64,000 bases of DNA. Origin: Nonomuraea fuscirosea (GTDB taxonomy: Bacteria; Actinomycetota; Actinomycetes; Streptosporangiales; Streptosporangiaceae). The notes under the pieces were generated by a model. It searched no databases, was not told where the DNA came from, and saw only the letters and a list, made by a program, of their open reading frames with translations. Shown here piece after piece: positions 8,498 through 17,180 of this stretch (positions within the stretch are counted from its first letter, which is position 1; the number at the start of each line of letters is the position of its first letter). The DNA lies in the NCBI RefSeq assembly GCF_003001935.1, contig NZ_PVNG01000012.1, forward strand, positions 62,001 through 126,000. The letters run 5' to 3'. The translations under genes and the position numbers were made by a program.

Positions 8498-8629
8498 GCG
8501 CGAGCTGCCTGAGCGCGAGCCGCCTGAGGACAGGCCGCCTGGCCGCGGTCCCGCCTGAGTGCGGTCGGCTGAGCGGGGCCGCTTGGGGGCGGTCGTTCGA
8601 GGACGGCCGCCTGGGGACGGTGCGCGGCG
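8495..8629. repeat. Degenerate CCTGAGCGCGAGC-type repeats after metF
   Basis: The gap between the convergent metF and KOW/DUF2228 genes consists of diverged copies of a 14-20 bp unit around GCCTGAGCGCGAGC. The first two copies are nearly exact (8494-8522); later ones drift toward CCTGGGGACGG. No coding potential. Confidence 0.55.
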
Positions 8630-10324
8630 TCAGGTCGTTTCCAGGACGTGCACCTGGGGCAGATCGCGGTGGCGGTGGTGGGCTTCGGCGATCGCCGCGA
8701 GGTTGTCGCGGCCCAGAGCCCGGTAGGCCGTGGTGAGCAGTTCGTTCGCCTGGGCCTCGCGCCCGGGGTCTCCCGCGCTGATCCAGTGCAGGTCGCGGCC
8801 GAGGGCGAGCGCGTCGGCGGGCAATCCGGCGGCGCACCGGCGCAGTGCCTCGGCGACGAGGGCGTCGCGGGCGGCCGGGTCGCCGGTCAGCTCCTTCTGC
8901 AAGGTCATGCAGAAGTCGTAGTCGCTCCACGGCCGCTGCCGGCCGCGCTCGATCGCGGGGTCACCGTCGACGAGCGCCCCGCCGCCGTCGAGGGTCTCCA
9001 GCCGATCAGGAGCCCCCCGCTCGCACACCTCGGGGGAGGGCCCGTAGGTGTCGTGGTAGTCCCTTCCCTGTTCGTCGCGGTCGCCGGTCTCGAAGGTCAT
9101 CAGCACCTCGCGCAGGAGCCGTAGCCGGTGCCGTCGCGCGGCCAGATCAGGGTCCAGGGGGCCGGCCGGCTCGTCGTCCTCGTCTTCGAGGTCACGCCAT
9201 CCCCATTCGAGCCTGCGCCGGACGGCCTCAAGAGGAGTGCCCGAGGGCAGGCCCACGCCGCCACCGTCGTTGTTGTAGTAGGAGGCGACGCCGGCGCAGG
9301 TGCGGCCGTCGTCGTACCAGAGCCCGAAGTGCAGCCCGTCGGTGCCGCCGTGCATGAATGTGACGAATTCGGGCGGGTCACGGTAGTAGCGGCCGTGCAC
9401 GCGCACGTCGATGCCGGCCTGGGTGCCGCGTCCGGGATCGGTGAACAGGTCCATGATCCCGTACGGGGCCAGTTCCAGCTCGTCGAGGGCCCGTTTCCCG
9501 GCCGGGCACAGGGACAGCAGGAAGGCCCGGAACCGGAAGATCGAACCGGGCAACGCGAATCCCCAGTCGCGGGCGAAGCGGTCCTCGACCACGGCGCGTT
9601 CGCGCTCCACCTGGGCGAGGGCGGCCGGCCTCGCCCGTTCGCCCACCTCGCGTGGCCGGTTCGCCGCCTTCCACACCGCGTAGTCGCGCAGTTCGGCGGC
9701 GGAACGTGCGGCGGCCCGCCGATGGTGGGCCCGTTCGCGCGGCGCCGGCGCGGCATCGGACGCGCCGAAGATCGCCGCCTGCAGACGTTCCTCGGCAGTG
9801 GGGCCGTCGATGCCCGGGAACCGTGACCGGCGCTCCGCCATGGCGGCCTCGGCGGGCAGCCAGCGGCCCGGGTCGGCCGCCACCCGCCGGCTCGCCTCGG
9901 CGGCCGGCAGGGGAGCGATCTCCTGGTCGAACGCCTCCAGCGCCGCCGCCTTCCGCCGCCGCACCTGGGCGTCGATCTCGGCGCACGACGCGGTGTAGGC
10001 GTCCCACTCCCGGGCCGGATCCTCCTCGGGGAGGCCGGCGCGTTCGAGGAAGAAGTCGAACCGCTTCACGTGGGCGAGTTCGTCGTACTGGGCGGCTGTC
10101 CGCTCGCGCAGCACCGCGAGGTCCTGCCGGTCGTCCTCCGCCTCGCCCGGCCACCGCACGGGAACGTCCTCGGGGCGCTCGACCTGGTCGCGGCGGAGGT
10201 CGACCGTCGTCTGCCGGCCGGAGACCGGCACGCGGGCCGTCAACCGCGGGCCGTCCGCGGAGACGAGCTCCGCGTCGCAGCCGGCGAAGGGGCCTTCGAC
10301 GATCCTGACGAACTGACGCTCCAC
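8630..10324 (-). CDS. KOW domain fused to an HPF1-like (DUF2228) domain protein
   Basis: 564 aa, cytoplasmic. Residues 1-50 look like a NusG-type KOW fold: FVRIVEGPFAGCDAEL, a basic strand, GRQTTVDLRRDQVE. A charged helical linker follows (60-240). The C-terminal half resembles eukaryotic histone PARylation factor 1: FRFRAFLLSLCPAGKRAL then APYGIMDLF (about 263-294), the core HGRYYRDPPEFVTFMHGG (310-327), and a terminal helix ALALGRDLHWISAG...AYRALGRDNLAAIAEAHH (506-550) similar to the end of HPF1. The Asp-Glu pair that completes the PARP1 active site in human HPF1 seems absent at the matching place (CAAGLPAD). I recall bacterial relatives named 'ADP-ribosylation family protein'. Function here is unknown. 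It is alone, with a repeat spacer downstream. Confidence 0.68.
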   Translation of the reverse strand: MERQFVRIVEGPFAGCDAELVSADGPRLTARVPVSGRQTTVDLRRDQVERPEDVPVRWPGEAEDDRQDLAVLRERTAAQYDELAHVKRFDFFLERAGLPEEDPAREWDAYTASCAEIDAQVRRRKAAALEAFDQEIAPLPAAEASRRVAADPGRWLPAEAAMAERRSRFPGIDGPTAEERLQAAIFGASDAAPAPRERAHHRRAAARSAAELRDYAVWKAANRPREVGERARPAALAQVERERAVVEDRFARDWGFALPGSIFRFRAFLLSLCPAGKRALDELELAPYGIMDLFTDPGRGTQAGIDVRVHGRYYRDPPEFVTFMHGGTDGLHFGLWYDDGRTCAGVASYYNNDGGGVGLPSGTPLEAVRRRLEWGWRDLEDEDDEPAGPLDPDLAARRHRLRLLREVLMTFETGDRDEQGRDYHDTYGPSPEVCERGAPDRLETLDGGGALVDGDPAIERGRQRPWSDYDFCMTLQKELTGDPAARDALVAEALRRCAAGLPADALALGRDLHWISAGDPGREAQANELLTTAYRALGRDNLAAIAEAHHRHRDLPQVHVLETT

Positions 10325-10560
10325 GGCCCGACCCCCAACGATGCGAACGATCTCTGGGCAGCATGATAGAGATCGCCACCGGCAGGCGAATGCCGCTGAT
10401 CACCACGACCGCCGGACGTGCGGGCCCGCCACCCGCCCGCAGGGGGACCGGGCGGGTGACGGGCAGGGGACACCGGACAATCGGTAAAGGGTCGATCACT
10501 TTCCGTGACTAGTTTCTGCCCCGCGTCATGCCTGGTAAACCACGGGTCACGTGCGCGACT

Positions 10561-11142
10561 TCAGGTGAGCGGGAGCGGGCGACCGGCGATCGCGTACTCC
10601 TCGTGCCCGCCGGGGAAGACGAAGCGCGTCAGCAGGTCGGTGAAGCCCATGCTGGCGTAGAGGTGGCGGGCGGCCGTGGGCTGGTCGTGGGTGGACAGGA
10701 TGGCCGAGCGCTCGCGGCGGCCCGCGCACAGCGTGGTGATCATGGCGCGGCCGATGCCCTTGCCGTGCCAGTCGGGGTGCACGTGGATCTCGGCCAGCTC
10801 GAACGCGTACCCCATCCAGGCGTCGGCCGCCTCCTGGCCCAGCCGGTCGGCCAGGCCGCGCCAGACGACGTCGTGCCACCACTGACCGGGCGCGCCGCGG
10901 AAACCGTACGCGAAACCGACAATTTGGGGTTCGGTCACCGCCCCATCGGGGGATGAATCACGCAATTCCGCGAAATAACACTGAAAATGGGGATATGTCC
11001 CGTGGTTTCGCATGATGGTCTTGCGGCCGGCTATCTGGTCCACCGGCGGCTTCATCGCGGCCGCGTAAATGTCGATCACTGTCTCCAGCCGTTCGGTGAA
11101 CTCGGCCGGACCGGCTCCGCGAAACTCGATCACCCGTCGCAC
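10561..11142 (-). CDS. GNAT-family N-acetyltransferase
   Basis: 193 aa. The acetyl-CoA site is the V-H-P-D-W-H-G-K-G-I-G-R-A segment (about residues 121-133, Q/RxxGxG/A type), followed by the usual beta-bulge and YASMGFTDL. The N-terminus starts MRRVIEFRG from GTG 11142, two bases after the YbaK stop, so the two genes form an operon. M. tuberculosis has a GNAT protein (Rv2170) in the same neighbourhood of metF and idsA2, which supports orthology, but I cannot name the substrate. Confidence 0.85.
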   Translation of the reverse strand: MRRVIEFRGAGPAEFTERLETVIDIYAAAMKPPVDQIAGRKTIMRNHGTYPHFQCYFAELRDSSPDGAVTEPQIVGFAYGFRGAPGQWWHDVVWRGLADRLGQEAADAWMGYAFELAEIHVHPDWHGKGIGRAMITTLCAGRRERSAILSTHDQPTAARHLYASMGFTDLLTRFVFPGGHEEYAIAGRPLPLT

Positions 11143-11143
11143 A

Positions 11144-11620
11144 CTACTCGACGTCCACCGGCGTACCCCCGGTGATGCGCACGAGCTCGTCGAACGTCGT
11201 CGGGAAGACGGTGTGCGGATGCCCGCCCGCGGCCCAGACCACCTCGTGCTTGCTCAGCCAGGTGTCCACCAGCGTGCGCACGGGCGCCGGATGCCCGACC
11301 GGGGCCACGCCGCCGATCGGCTGGCCGGTGGCCTGCCTGACGAACTCCGGCGTCGCCCGGCGCACCCGCTCGACGCCCGCCGTACGCGCGATCAACTCGA
11401 CGTCCACCCGGTGCGCGCCGCTGGTCAGGACGAGCAGCGGCGCGCCGTCCGCGTCGAAGATCAGGCTGTTGGCGATGGCGCCGACCTCACAGCCGAGCTG
11501 CGCGGCGGCGGTCGCGGCCGTCGGGGCCTTCTCGGGCAGGACCACGATCTCGCCGCCGGCACCCCTTTCGCGCAGTGCGGACTCGACGATGAGGGCGTTC
11601 GCGGGCAACTTCTCAGACAT
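11144..11620 (-). CDS. YbaK/EbsC-type aminoacyl-tRNA deacylase
   Basis: 158 aa single-domain protein of the INS/YbaK superfamily, which hydrolyses mischarged tRNA (often Cys-tRNAPro) in trans. The family signature is visible as QLGCEVGAIANSLIF, then GAHRVDVELIA and the GGVAPVGHP substrate loop. It starts at ATG 11620 and is followed directly by the GNAT gene. A divergent L,D-transpeptidase gene lies upstream. Confidence 0.88.
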   Translation of the reverse strand: MSEKLPANALIVESALRERGAGGEIVVLPEKAPTAATAAAQLGCEVGAIANSLIFDADGAPLLVLTSGAHRVDVELIARTAGVERVRRATPEFVRQATGQPIGGVAPVGHPAPVRTLVDTWLSKHEVVWAAGGHPHTVFPTTFDELVRITGGTPVDVE

Positions 11621-11717
11621 GACGACACTCTAAACAGGTTGGCGCCCTCATTACCCCTTCATGATGGGTGGTGTAGGGTCCTCTGATCCGTTCTTGACCG
11701 ATGATGAGGTGGTGACG

Positions 11718-12545
11718 GTGGTGGCTCGACGGCTGCCCGGGGTGGCTGCTCTCCTGACCGCCGGCGCGGTCGTCCTCTCGGGGTGCGCGACGGGGGCGGA
11801 GCGCGAGCGAGCGGCCCTCTCGTCCGACGTCTCAGCCCGGCCGGCCGCCGTACAGAACGCCCAGGCCGCCGGCGCGGCCCCCGTGACTCCGGCCGTCGTC
11901 GCCCCGCGCAAGACGCTCAAACTGGGCGCCAAGGGCAAGGCCGTCACCTGGATGCAGAAGCGCCTGACCGAGCTCGGCTACCGGCCGGGCAAGGCCGACG
12001 GCCAGTACGGCGGCACCACGCTGGCGGCCGTGTGGGCGTTCCAGAAGGTCAACGGCATCAGGCCGACCAGCACCGTCGCCCGCCGCACCTGGGCGGCCCT
12101 CGAAGCGCCCAAGGCGCCGAAGGTGCTGGTCAGGAACGGTAGATCGACCCGCGCCGAGGTCAACCTGACCAAGCAGATCATGGTCCTGTACGTCGGCGGC
12201 AAGGTCGAGCTGATCACCCACGTCTCCTCGGGCAGCGGCGTCCCCTACTGCGAGAGCGCCACCTGGCAGGGCAGGAAGCAGCGCTTCTGCGGCTCGGCCA
12301 CCACCCCGACCGGCGACTACCGCACGACCTGGCGCGCGAACGGCTGGCACCGGTCCTACCTCGGCCAGCTGTACAACCCGATCTTCTTCAACGGCGGCAT
12401 CGCCTTCCACGGGGCGCTGTCGGTGCCGCTCCACCCGGCCTCCCACGGGTGCGTGCGCATGCCGATGAACGTGGCCGAGGAGCTGCCCGGCATGCTCGGC
12501 AAGGGCGTGCCGGTGCACGTCAAGGGCCGCTTCAGGCGCGCCTGA
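11718..12545 (+). CDS. L,D-transpeptidase lipoprotein with peptidoglycan-binding domain
   Basis: Exported cell-wall cross-linking enzyme, about 275 aa. The signal peptide starts with Arg-Arg and ends in the lipobox LSGC, so it is a lipoprotein. A peptidoglycan-binding type 1 domain follows (LKLGAKGKAVTWMQ to WAFQKVNGI). The C-terminal YkuD domain has the catalytic HPASHGCVRM motif. I chose GTG 11718 because AGGTGG lies just upstream and the signal peptide then has normal length; GTG 11709/11712/11721 are alternatives, and longer in-frame starts at 11661 would add an acidic head unlike a signal peptide. Confidence 0.9.
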   Translation: MVARRLPGVAALLTAGAVVLSGCATGAERERAALSSDVSARPAAVQNAQAAGAAPVTPAVVAPRKTLKLGAKGKAVTWMQKRLTELGYRPGKADGQYGGTTLAAVWAFQKVNGIRPTSTVARRTWAALEAPKAPKVLVRNGRSTRAEVNLTKQIMVLYVGGKVELITHVSSGSGVPYCESATWQGRKQRFCGSATTPTGDYRTTWRANGWHRSYLGQLYNPIFFNGGIAFHGALSVPLHPASHGCVRMPMNVAEELPGMLGKGVPVHVKGRFRRA

Positions 12546-12553
12546 GCGCTCTG

Positions 12554-12955
12554 CTAGGTCTCGTCCGCGTGCGCGGCGTCCCAGCGCCCGCGGGCCTCCT
12601 GCATGGCGTCCTTGTGGTCGCGTGACCAGTCGGCCAGCCGCGCCACGGCCTCGGCCAGGCTGGCGCCCATCGGCGTCAGCCGGTAGTCGACCTGCGGCGG
12701 GATCGTCGCGTACGCCGTACGTTCGACCAGCCCGTCCCGGCACAGCCGCCGCGTCGTCAGCGTCAGCATGCGCTGCGAGATCCCCGGCACCGCCCGCTCC
12801 AGCTCCCTGAACCGGCGCACCCCCTTGGCCAGCTCCACGAGCACCAGCACCGTCCACTTGTCGCCGATGCGGTCGAGGACGTCCCTGATCCCGCAGTCGT
12901 CGTCACCGCACGGGCCCGTGGGCTGGAGGGTTACCCCGGTGTGCGCGACCGACAT
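12554..12955 (-). CDS. HxlR-family transcriptional regulator
   Basis: 133 aa winged-helix regulator. Family signature: CGIRDVLDRIGDKWTVLVLVELAKG then RRFRELERAVPGISQRMLTLTTRRL and the wing RTAYATIPPQVDYRLTPMG. Two cysteines just before the HTH (C16, C21) resemble redox- or quinone-sensing members such as QorR. It is divergent from the NmrA-like oxidoreductase at 13037, a typical regulator-target pair. Confidence 0.92.
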   Translation of the reverse strand: MSVAHTGVTLQPTGPCGDDDCGIRDVLDRIGDKWTVLVLVELAKGVRRFRELERAVPGISQRMLTLTTRRLCRDGLVERTAYATIPPQVDYRLTPMGASLAEAVARLADWSRDHKDAMQEARGRWDAAHADET

Positions 12956-12994
12956 GAGAGTGCCTCCTTACGGCGAACGCCGGAACGCCCCCAT

Positions 12995-13025
12995 TGTGGG
13001 GTCGTTGACCTGCAAGGACCACATT
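12995..13025. promoter_or_regulatory. Candidate HxlR operator in the divergent gap
   Basis: The 81-bp gap contains an imperfect inverted repeat, TGTGGGGTC (12995-13003) and GACCACA (13017-13023), overlapping a TTGACC (-35-like, 13005-13010) on the plus strand. TAGGGG at 13025-13030 lies six bases before the ATG at 13037. Assignment to HxlR is inference from position. Confidence 0.35.
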
Positions 13026-13036
13026 AGGGGTGTTCC

Positions 13037-13933
13037 ATGATCGTCGTTACGGGTGTGTCCGGCGCGCTGGGCGGTTCGATCCTCGCCGGCCTGCGGGCCG
13101 TGGAGGGCGTGGAGGTGGCCGGGGCCAGCAGCTCCGGCGACGGGGAGCGGGTGCGTCACGCCGACTTCGACCGTCCTGAGACGCTGGAGAAGGCGTTCGC
13201 GGGGGCGAAGGTGCTGGTGTTCGTCTCGGCCGGGTACGCCGAGGACGACGTGGTGCTCGCCCGGCATGACGCGGTGGCCGGGGCGGCCGGGGCCGCGGGC
13301 GTCGAGCACGTGATCTACACCAGCCTGGCCGGATCCGGCGAGCGGCTCACGATCGCCCTGGCGCACCGGTGGACCGAGGCGCGGCTGGCCGGGGCGCCCT
13401 TCGACGTCACCGTGCTGCGCAACGGCCTGTACACCGAGATCGCGGCGGGCATGGCGCTCGCGGGCCTGCCGATGGCGGCGCAGAACGGGGTGTTCGCGGC
13501 GCCGTTCGGTGAGGGCCGGGTGTCGGTGGTGGCCAGGGAGGACCTGGCCGCCGTGGCGGTGCGGGTGGCGGCCGAGGCGTGGCGCGACGTGGTCTCGGGC
13601 GGGGAGCGGCGGCATGCGGGGCGGACGTACGAGCTGGAGGGGCTGAGCGCGGTCGGCGGGCACGACCTGGCCGCGATCCTCGCCGAGGCGCTGGGACGGC
13701 CGGTGACGTACGCGGCGGTGCCGCTGGGGGCGGTGCGGCCGGCGCTGGCGGGGATGGAGCCGTACCAGGCGGGGCACACGATCTCCACGTACGCCAACGC
13801 CGTCGCCGGGCTGCTGGAGGCCCGGGGGAGCGACCTGCCGGCGTTCCTGGACGCACCGCGCCCGGCCCGCGACCTGATCGCGGCGGCCGTGACAGCGGCC
13901 GTGGGGCTCAGCTCCGAGGCGGCGGCTCGCTGA
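13037..13933 (+). CDS. NmrA/QorB-like NAD(P)-binding oxidoreductase
   Basis: 298 aa atypical short-chain dehydrogenase. The N-terminal Rossmann motif is VTGVSGALGGSI, and HVIYTSLAGSGER and VLRNGLYTE are typical of the NAD(P)H:quinone oxidoreductase 2 (QorB) group. It is divergent from the HxlR regulator that probably controls it. The C-terminal 26 bp overlap the tail of the convergent membrane-protein gene. Confidence 0.88.
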   Translation: MIVVTGVSGALGGSILAGLRAVEGVEVAGASSSGDGERVRHADFDRPETLEKAFAGAKVLVFVSAGYAEDDVVLARHDAVAGAAGAAGVEHVIYTSLAGSGERLTIALAHRWTEARLAGAPFDVTVLRNGLYTEIAAGMALAGLPMAAQNGVFAAPFGEGRVSVVAREDLAAVAVRVAAEAWRDVVSGGERRHAGRTYELEGLSAVGGHDLAAILAEALGRPVTYAAVPLGAVRPALAGMEPYQAGHTISTYANAVAGLLEARGSDLPAFLDAPRPARDLIAAAVTAAVGLSSEAAAR

Positions 13934-14444
13934 GGGCGGCGCGCCGGCCCGCGACGGCCGCCAGCACCAGTCCCACCGCCTGCACCAGTCCGGCGGCGAG
14001 CAGCAGGAAGGCCGTGGCCGGCTGCCACGGGGGCAGGCCGGCGGCGAAGTCGGGCGACTGGTAGGGCCGCGCCAGCAGCGCGACGGGGTTGATCAGCGCC
14101 ACGAGGAAGCTCAGCGCGTAGGGGGCGATCAGCAGGCCCGCGATCACCAGCAGCGGTGTCCGCCCCCTGCGCCCCCGCCTCAGCAGCGCTCCGATGACCA
14201 GGTACGCCAGCGCCACCAGACCGGCGAACGCGGCGGTCCACCAGGTCAGCCGCCAGGCGTCCACACCCAGCGAGGTCAGGCCGCCCGCGTCGATCCGGCC
14301 GCCCTGCCACCCACGGCCCGTCACCTGCGCGCGTACCCCGGCCCGGACCGCCGCGTGTCCCGCGCCCGCGTACGCCGCGACCAGGACCGGCCCCATGGCC
14401 AGCAGAACGAGACCGACCAGCCGTCCCCGGCCGCTGCCCGCCAT
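13908..14444 (-). CDS. Small hypothetical membrane protein
   Basis: 178 aa with four hydrophobic segments, starting near residues 10, 65, 100 and 150, and basic loops between them (RRGRRGRTP). ATG 14444 has GAGAGGAG upstream. I recognise no family. It is transcribed away from the tetR-like gene and its 3' end overlaps the convergent qorB-like gene by 26 bp. Confidence 0.7.
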   Translation of the reverse strand: MAGSGRGRLVGLVLLAMGPVLVAAYAGAGHAAVRAGVRAQVTGRGWQGGRIDAGGLTSLGVDAWRLTWWTAAFAGLVALAYLVIGALLRRGRRGRTPLLVIAGLLIAPYALSFLVALINPVALLARPYQSPDFAAGLPPWQPATAFLLLAAGLVQAVGLVLAAVAGRRAALSEPPPRS

Positions 14445-14560
14445 CGGCGCTCCTCTCCGCTCGGCTCCGGGGGACAGCCTCTCAAAAGACCTTGGTCCGA
14501 GCGACCCGGCGGCATCGGCCGCTCGCTCGTCCCTTCCCGGGCGAGAGGCGGCGGGCGCGG

Positions 14561-15163
14561 TCAGGCGAGGGAGCGCAGGCCGGAGATCGCGATCTCCGCG
14601 GCCCGCCGGGCGGTGTCCAGGATCTCGTCGAACGAGCGGTCGTCCTGGAGGTCGGCCACGACGGCCAGCTTCACCGCCCCGATCAGGGCCCCGATCGCCG
14701 CCGCGGCCTCCACCATGCTCAGCTCCCCGGCGAAGGATCCGTGCAGTGTCCTGGCCAGCCGCAGCTGGGTGTCGAACAGCAGATGCAGCCCCCGGGCCTG
14801 CAGCGACGGCTCCGTGAGGATGAGACGCGTGCGTACCGCCGCCTCCTTCTTGCCGAGCGTCTGGTTCAGCGCGCTCTCGACGCTGGCGTCCACGAGCCTG
14901 CGCAGCACGTCGATCAGCGGCTCCTCCGGCGTCCTGCGGACGACGGCGCGGGCGGCCGTCTCCAGCCGTTCCTCGGTGTCGTGGAAGATCAGGTCGTCCT
15001 TGCTGGCGAAGTAGCTGAAGAACGTGCGCGTCGAGATCTCGGCCTGCGCCGCGATGTCCGCGAGCGTCGTCTCCTCGAAGCCCCGCTCCCCGAACAACTG
15101 GAACGCCGCCTGCACCAGCGCCTGCCGCGTGCGCTGCTTCTTGCGCTCCCGTAGACCCGCCAT
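14561..15163 (-). CDS. TetR-family transcriptional regulator
   Basis: 200 aa. The N-terminal HTH is clear: RERKKQRTRQALVQAAFQLF, then TTLADIAAQAEISTRTFFSYF with the lysine-containing SKDDL that ends the domain. The C-terminal ligand domain is helical. ATG 15163 faces the P450 gene across a 96-bp gap with three related repeats, so it probably represses the P450-ferredoxin operon and itself. In-frame sequence upstream of 15163 is not conserved. Confidence 0.92.
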   Translation of the reverse strand: MAGLRERKKQRTRQALVQAAFQLFGERGFEETTLADIAAQAEISTRTFFSYFASKDDLIFHDTEERLETAARAVVRRTPEEPLIDVLRRLVDASVESALNQTLGKKEAAVRTRLILTEPSLQARGLHLLFDTQLRLARTLHGSFAGELSMVEAAAAIGALIGAVKLAVVADLQDDRSFDEILDTARRAAEIAISGLRSLA

Positions 15164-15178
15164 GCCCGGAATCGTACT

Positions 15179-15225
15179 GCATGGATTGAGGTGTTGCATC
15201 CATTGAAATTTTGCATCCATTGAGG
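15179..15225. promoter_or_regulatory. Triple operator between tetR and P450 genes
   Basis: Two direct copies of TTGCATCCATTGA start at 15194 and 15211, spaced 17 bp. A third, inverted-looking relative, GCATGGATTGAGG, begins at 15179. TGCATCC and GGATTGA/TGGATGCA halves suggest TetR half-sites. The stretch is AT-rich compared with its surroundings. Confidence 0.6.
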
Positions 15226-15259
15226 TTTTCTGGAAGGGGACTGGGAAAGGAGCCCGATC

Positions 15260-16453
15260 ATGTCCGAACTGACCATGCCCACCACCCGCCAGCGTCCGCT
15301 CGACCCGCCGGAACAGCTCACGGAGCTGCGACAACACGGCGCCCTGCACCGCATGACGTACGCGGACGGGCACCAGGGCTGGCTGGTGACCGGCTACGCG
15401 GCCGCCCGCGCGGTGCTGGCGAGCCCGCACTTCAGCAACCTGACGGACAAGCAGCACCCGCCGATCAAGGCCGCCAGGATGAACCTGTCGGACAAGGGCA
15501 AGGCCAAGCTGCCGCCCGGGTTCTTCCTGCGCATGGACGAGCCCGAGCACACGCGCTTCCGCAAGCTGCTCACCGGGCAGTTCACGGTACGCCGGATGAA
15601 ACTCCTCGAACCGCGCATCGCGGAGATCGTCGGCGAACGCCTCGACGCCATGGAGGCCGCCGGCGGTCCGGTGGACCTCGTGCAGGAGTTCGCGCTGCCG
15701 ATCCCGTCGCTGGTGATCTGCGAACTGCTCGGGGTGCCGTACGAGGACCGCTCGGAGTTCCAGCAGGACACCAAGGTCCTGGCCAGCCTGGAGACCGCCG
15801 CCGACGACGCCCTGGCGGCCCTGGGGCGGATCTCCGCGTTCATGTACGGGCTGATCCAGCGCAAACGCGCGGAGCCGGGCGACGACCTCATCAGCGGGCT
15901 CGTCGAGACCGGCGAGCTGAACGACGAGGAGCTCACCGGTGTCGCGCTCCTGCTGCTGATCGCCGGGCACGAGACGACCGCCAACATGCTCGGGCTGGGG
16001 ACGTACGCGCTGCTGACGAACCCGGACCAGCTCGCCGCGATGCGCGACGACCCGTCGGCGGTGGACAACGGCGTGGAAGAGCTGATGCGTTTCCTCACGA
16101 TCATCCACCTCGGCCCGATCCGCACGGCGCTGCGGGACGTGGAGATCGAGGGCGTCACGATCGAGGCCGGGCAGACGGTCACCCTCCACCTGCCCACCGC
16201 CAACCGCGACCCCTCCCGCTTCCCCGGCGGCGACGAGCTCGACCTCGCCCGCCCCGCCGGCGGGCACCTCACCTTCGGCCACGGCATCCACCAGTGCCTC
16301 GGCCAGCAGCTCGCCCGCGCCGAGATGCGCATCGCCTTCCCCGCGCTGCTGCGCCGCCTGCCTGGCCTACGCTTGGCGGTAACACCCGAGGAGGTGCCGA
16401 TGCGCTCGGACATGTCCATCTACGGAGTGCACCGCCTCCCTGTCACTTGGTAG
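15260..16453 (+). CDS. Cytochrome P450
   Basis: 397 aa soluble bacterial P450. Landmarks: I-helix LLIAGHETTANM, the K-helix ExxR (EELMRF), and the heme-cysteine loop FGHGIHQCLGQQLA near residue 345. ATG 15260 follows AAAGGAG. A [3Fe-4S] ferredoxin gene begins six bases after the stop and likely supplies electrons; the ferredoxin-reductase-like protein at 4097 could be the upstream donor, but that is speculation. Substrate unknown; the TetR regulator upstream suggests induction by a ligand. Confidence 0.95.
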   Translation: MSELTMPTTRQRPLDPPEQLTELRQHGALHRMTYADGHQGWLVTGYAAARAVLASPHFSNLTDKQHPPIKAARMNLSDKGKAKLPPGFFLRMDEPEHTRFRKLLTGQFTVRRMKLLEPRIAEIVGERLDAMEAAGGPVDLVQEFALPIPSLVICELLGVPYEDRSEFQQDTKVLASLETAADDALAALGRISAFMYGLIQRKRAEPGDDLISGLVETGELNDEELTGVALLLLIAGHETTANMLGLGTYALLTNPDQLAAMRDDPSAVDNGVEELMRFLTIIHLGPIRTALRDVEIEGVTIEAGQTVTLHLPTANRDPSRFPGGDELDLARPAGGHLTFGHGIHQCLGQQLARAEMRIAFPALLRRLPGLRLAVTPEEVPMRSDMSIYGVHRLPVTW

Positions 16454-16458
16454 GTCAC

Positions 16459-16650
16459 ATGAAGATCAAGGCAGACGAATCGGTGTGCATCGGGGCGGGC
16501 ATGTGCGCGCTGACGGTGCCGGCGGTGTTCGATCAGAGTGAGGAGGAGGGCACGGTCGTGCTCCTTCAGGAGGCGCCGCCACAGGACCTGGAGGAGGCCG
16601 TACGCCGTGCCGTGACCCTGTGCCCGTCCGGGGCCATCTCGGTCGAGTGA
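16459..16650 (+). CDS. [3Fe-4S]-type ferredoxin
   Basis: 63 aa. The cluster cysteines are C10, C16 and the C of TLCPSGAI; the position that would make a 4Fe-4S site is not Cys (CIGAGMCALTVPAVF). This is the usual redox partner encoded beside actinobacterial P450 genes. It starts at ATG 16459 and is followed by a strong terminator. Confidence 0.93.
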   Translation: MKIKADESVCIGAGMCALTVPAVFDQSEEEGTVVLLQEAPPQDLEEAVRRAVTLCPSGAISVE

Positions 16651-16690
16651 GGGCCGGCACGCCCTTGACGCCCTCCTGACACCCCAACCG

Positions 16691-16733
16691 GCCGCCGTCG
16701 CGCCCTGTCCCGCGACGGCGGCTCTCGTCTTTC
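16691..16733 (+). terminator. Intrinsic terminator after the P450-ferredoxin operon
   Basis: Perfect 12-bp stem GCCGCCGTCGCG (16691-16702) with CGCGACGGCGGC (16711-16722), 8-base loop, followed by TCTCGTCTTTCC. Confidence 0.85.
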
Positions 16734-16850
16734 CACCCGGCTCCATGGGGACCGGGTTCGGCCGAGGGCCGCTGGGCCTGCTTCCGCCCGGACCGGCTCC
16801 TTTCGGGCCGGTCTCGGTCGCGGCTCGCTGGGCCGGCTTCTCCGGCGCCG

Positions 16851-16980
16851 CGCACTTCGCGAACCTGCCCCGTCCGGGGACCGCACACCTTCCGGACCTG
16901 CCTCGTCTAGGGCCGCGCACCTCCTGAACCTGCCCCGCCCTCGTCGCGCACCTCCCGGACCTGCCTCGCTCGGACGGCTC
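16851..16980. repeat. About 32-bp degenerate tandem repeat
   Basis: Four units start with CGCAC at 16851, 16882, 16916 and 16947 (spacings 31, 34, 31) and share a core like GAACCTGCCCCGTCCGG. Weaker copies continue to about 17090. No gene lies between the terminator at 16733 and the HEPN gene promoter. Confidence 0.65.
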
Positions 16981-17180
16981 GCTCCCGAACGCGTCCCGTT
17001 AGGGTGCCATCTGGACTTACCTCGTCCGGGACCCGCTCGCTTCCCGAGCGTGTCCCGTCCGGGGGGTGGCACCTCCCGGGCCCGCCTCCGTTCCCCATCC
17101 CGTGGCGCGAACGCGGTGGTGAGCGGTCACCGGCGGGTACTTTTTCTTCATGGTCATCGAACCTGTGTTCGTGGAATCGG

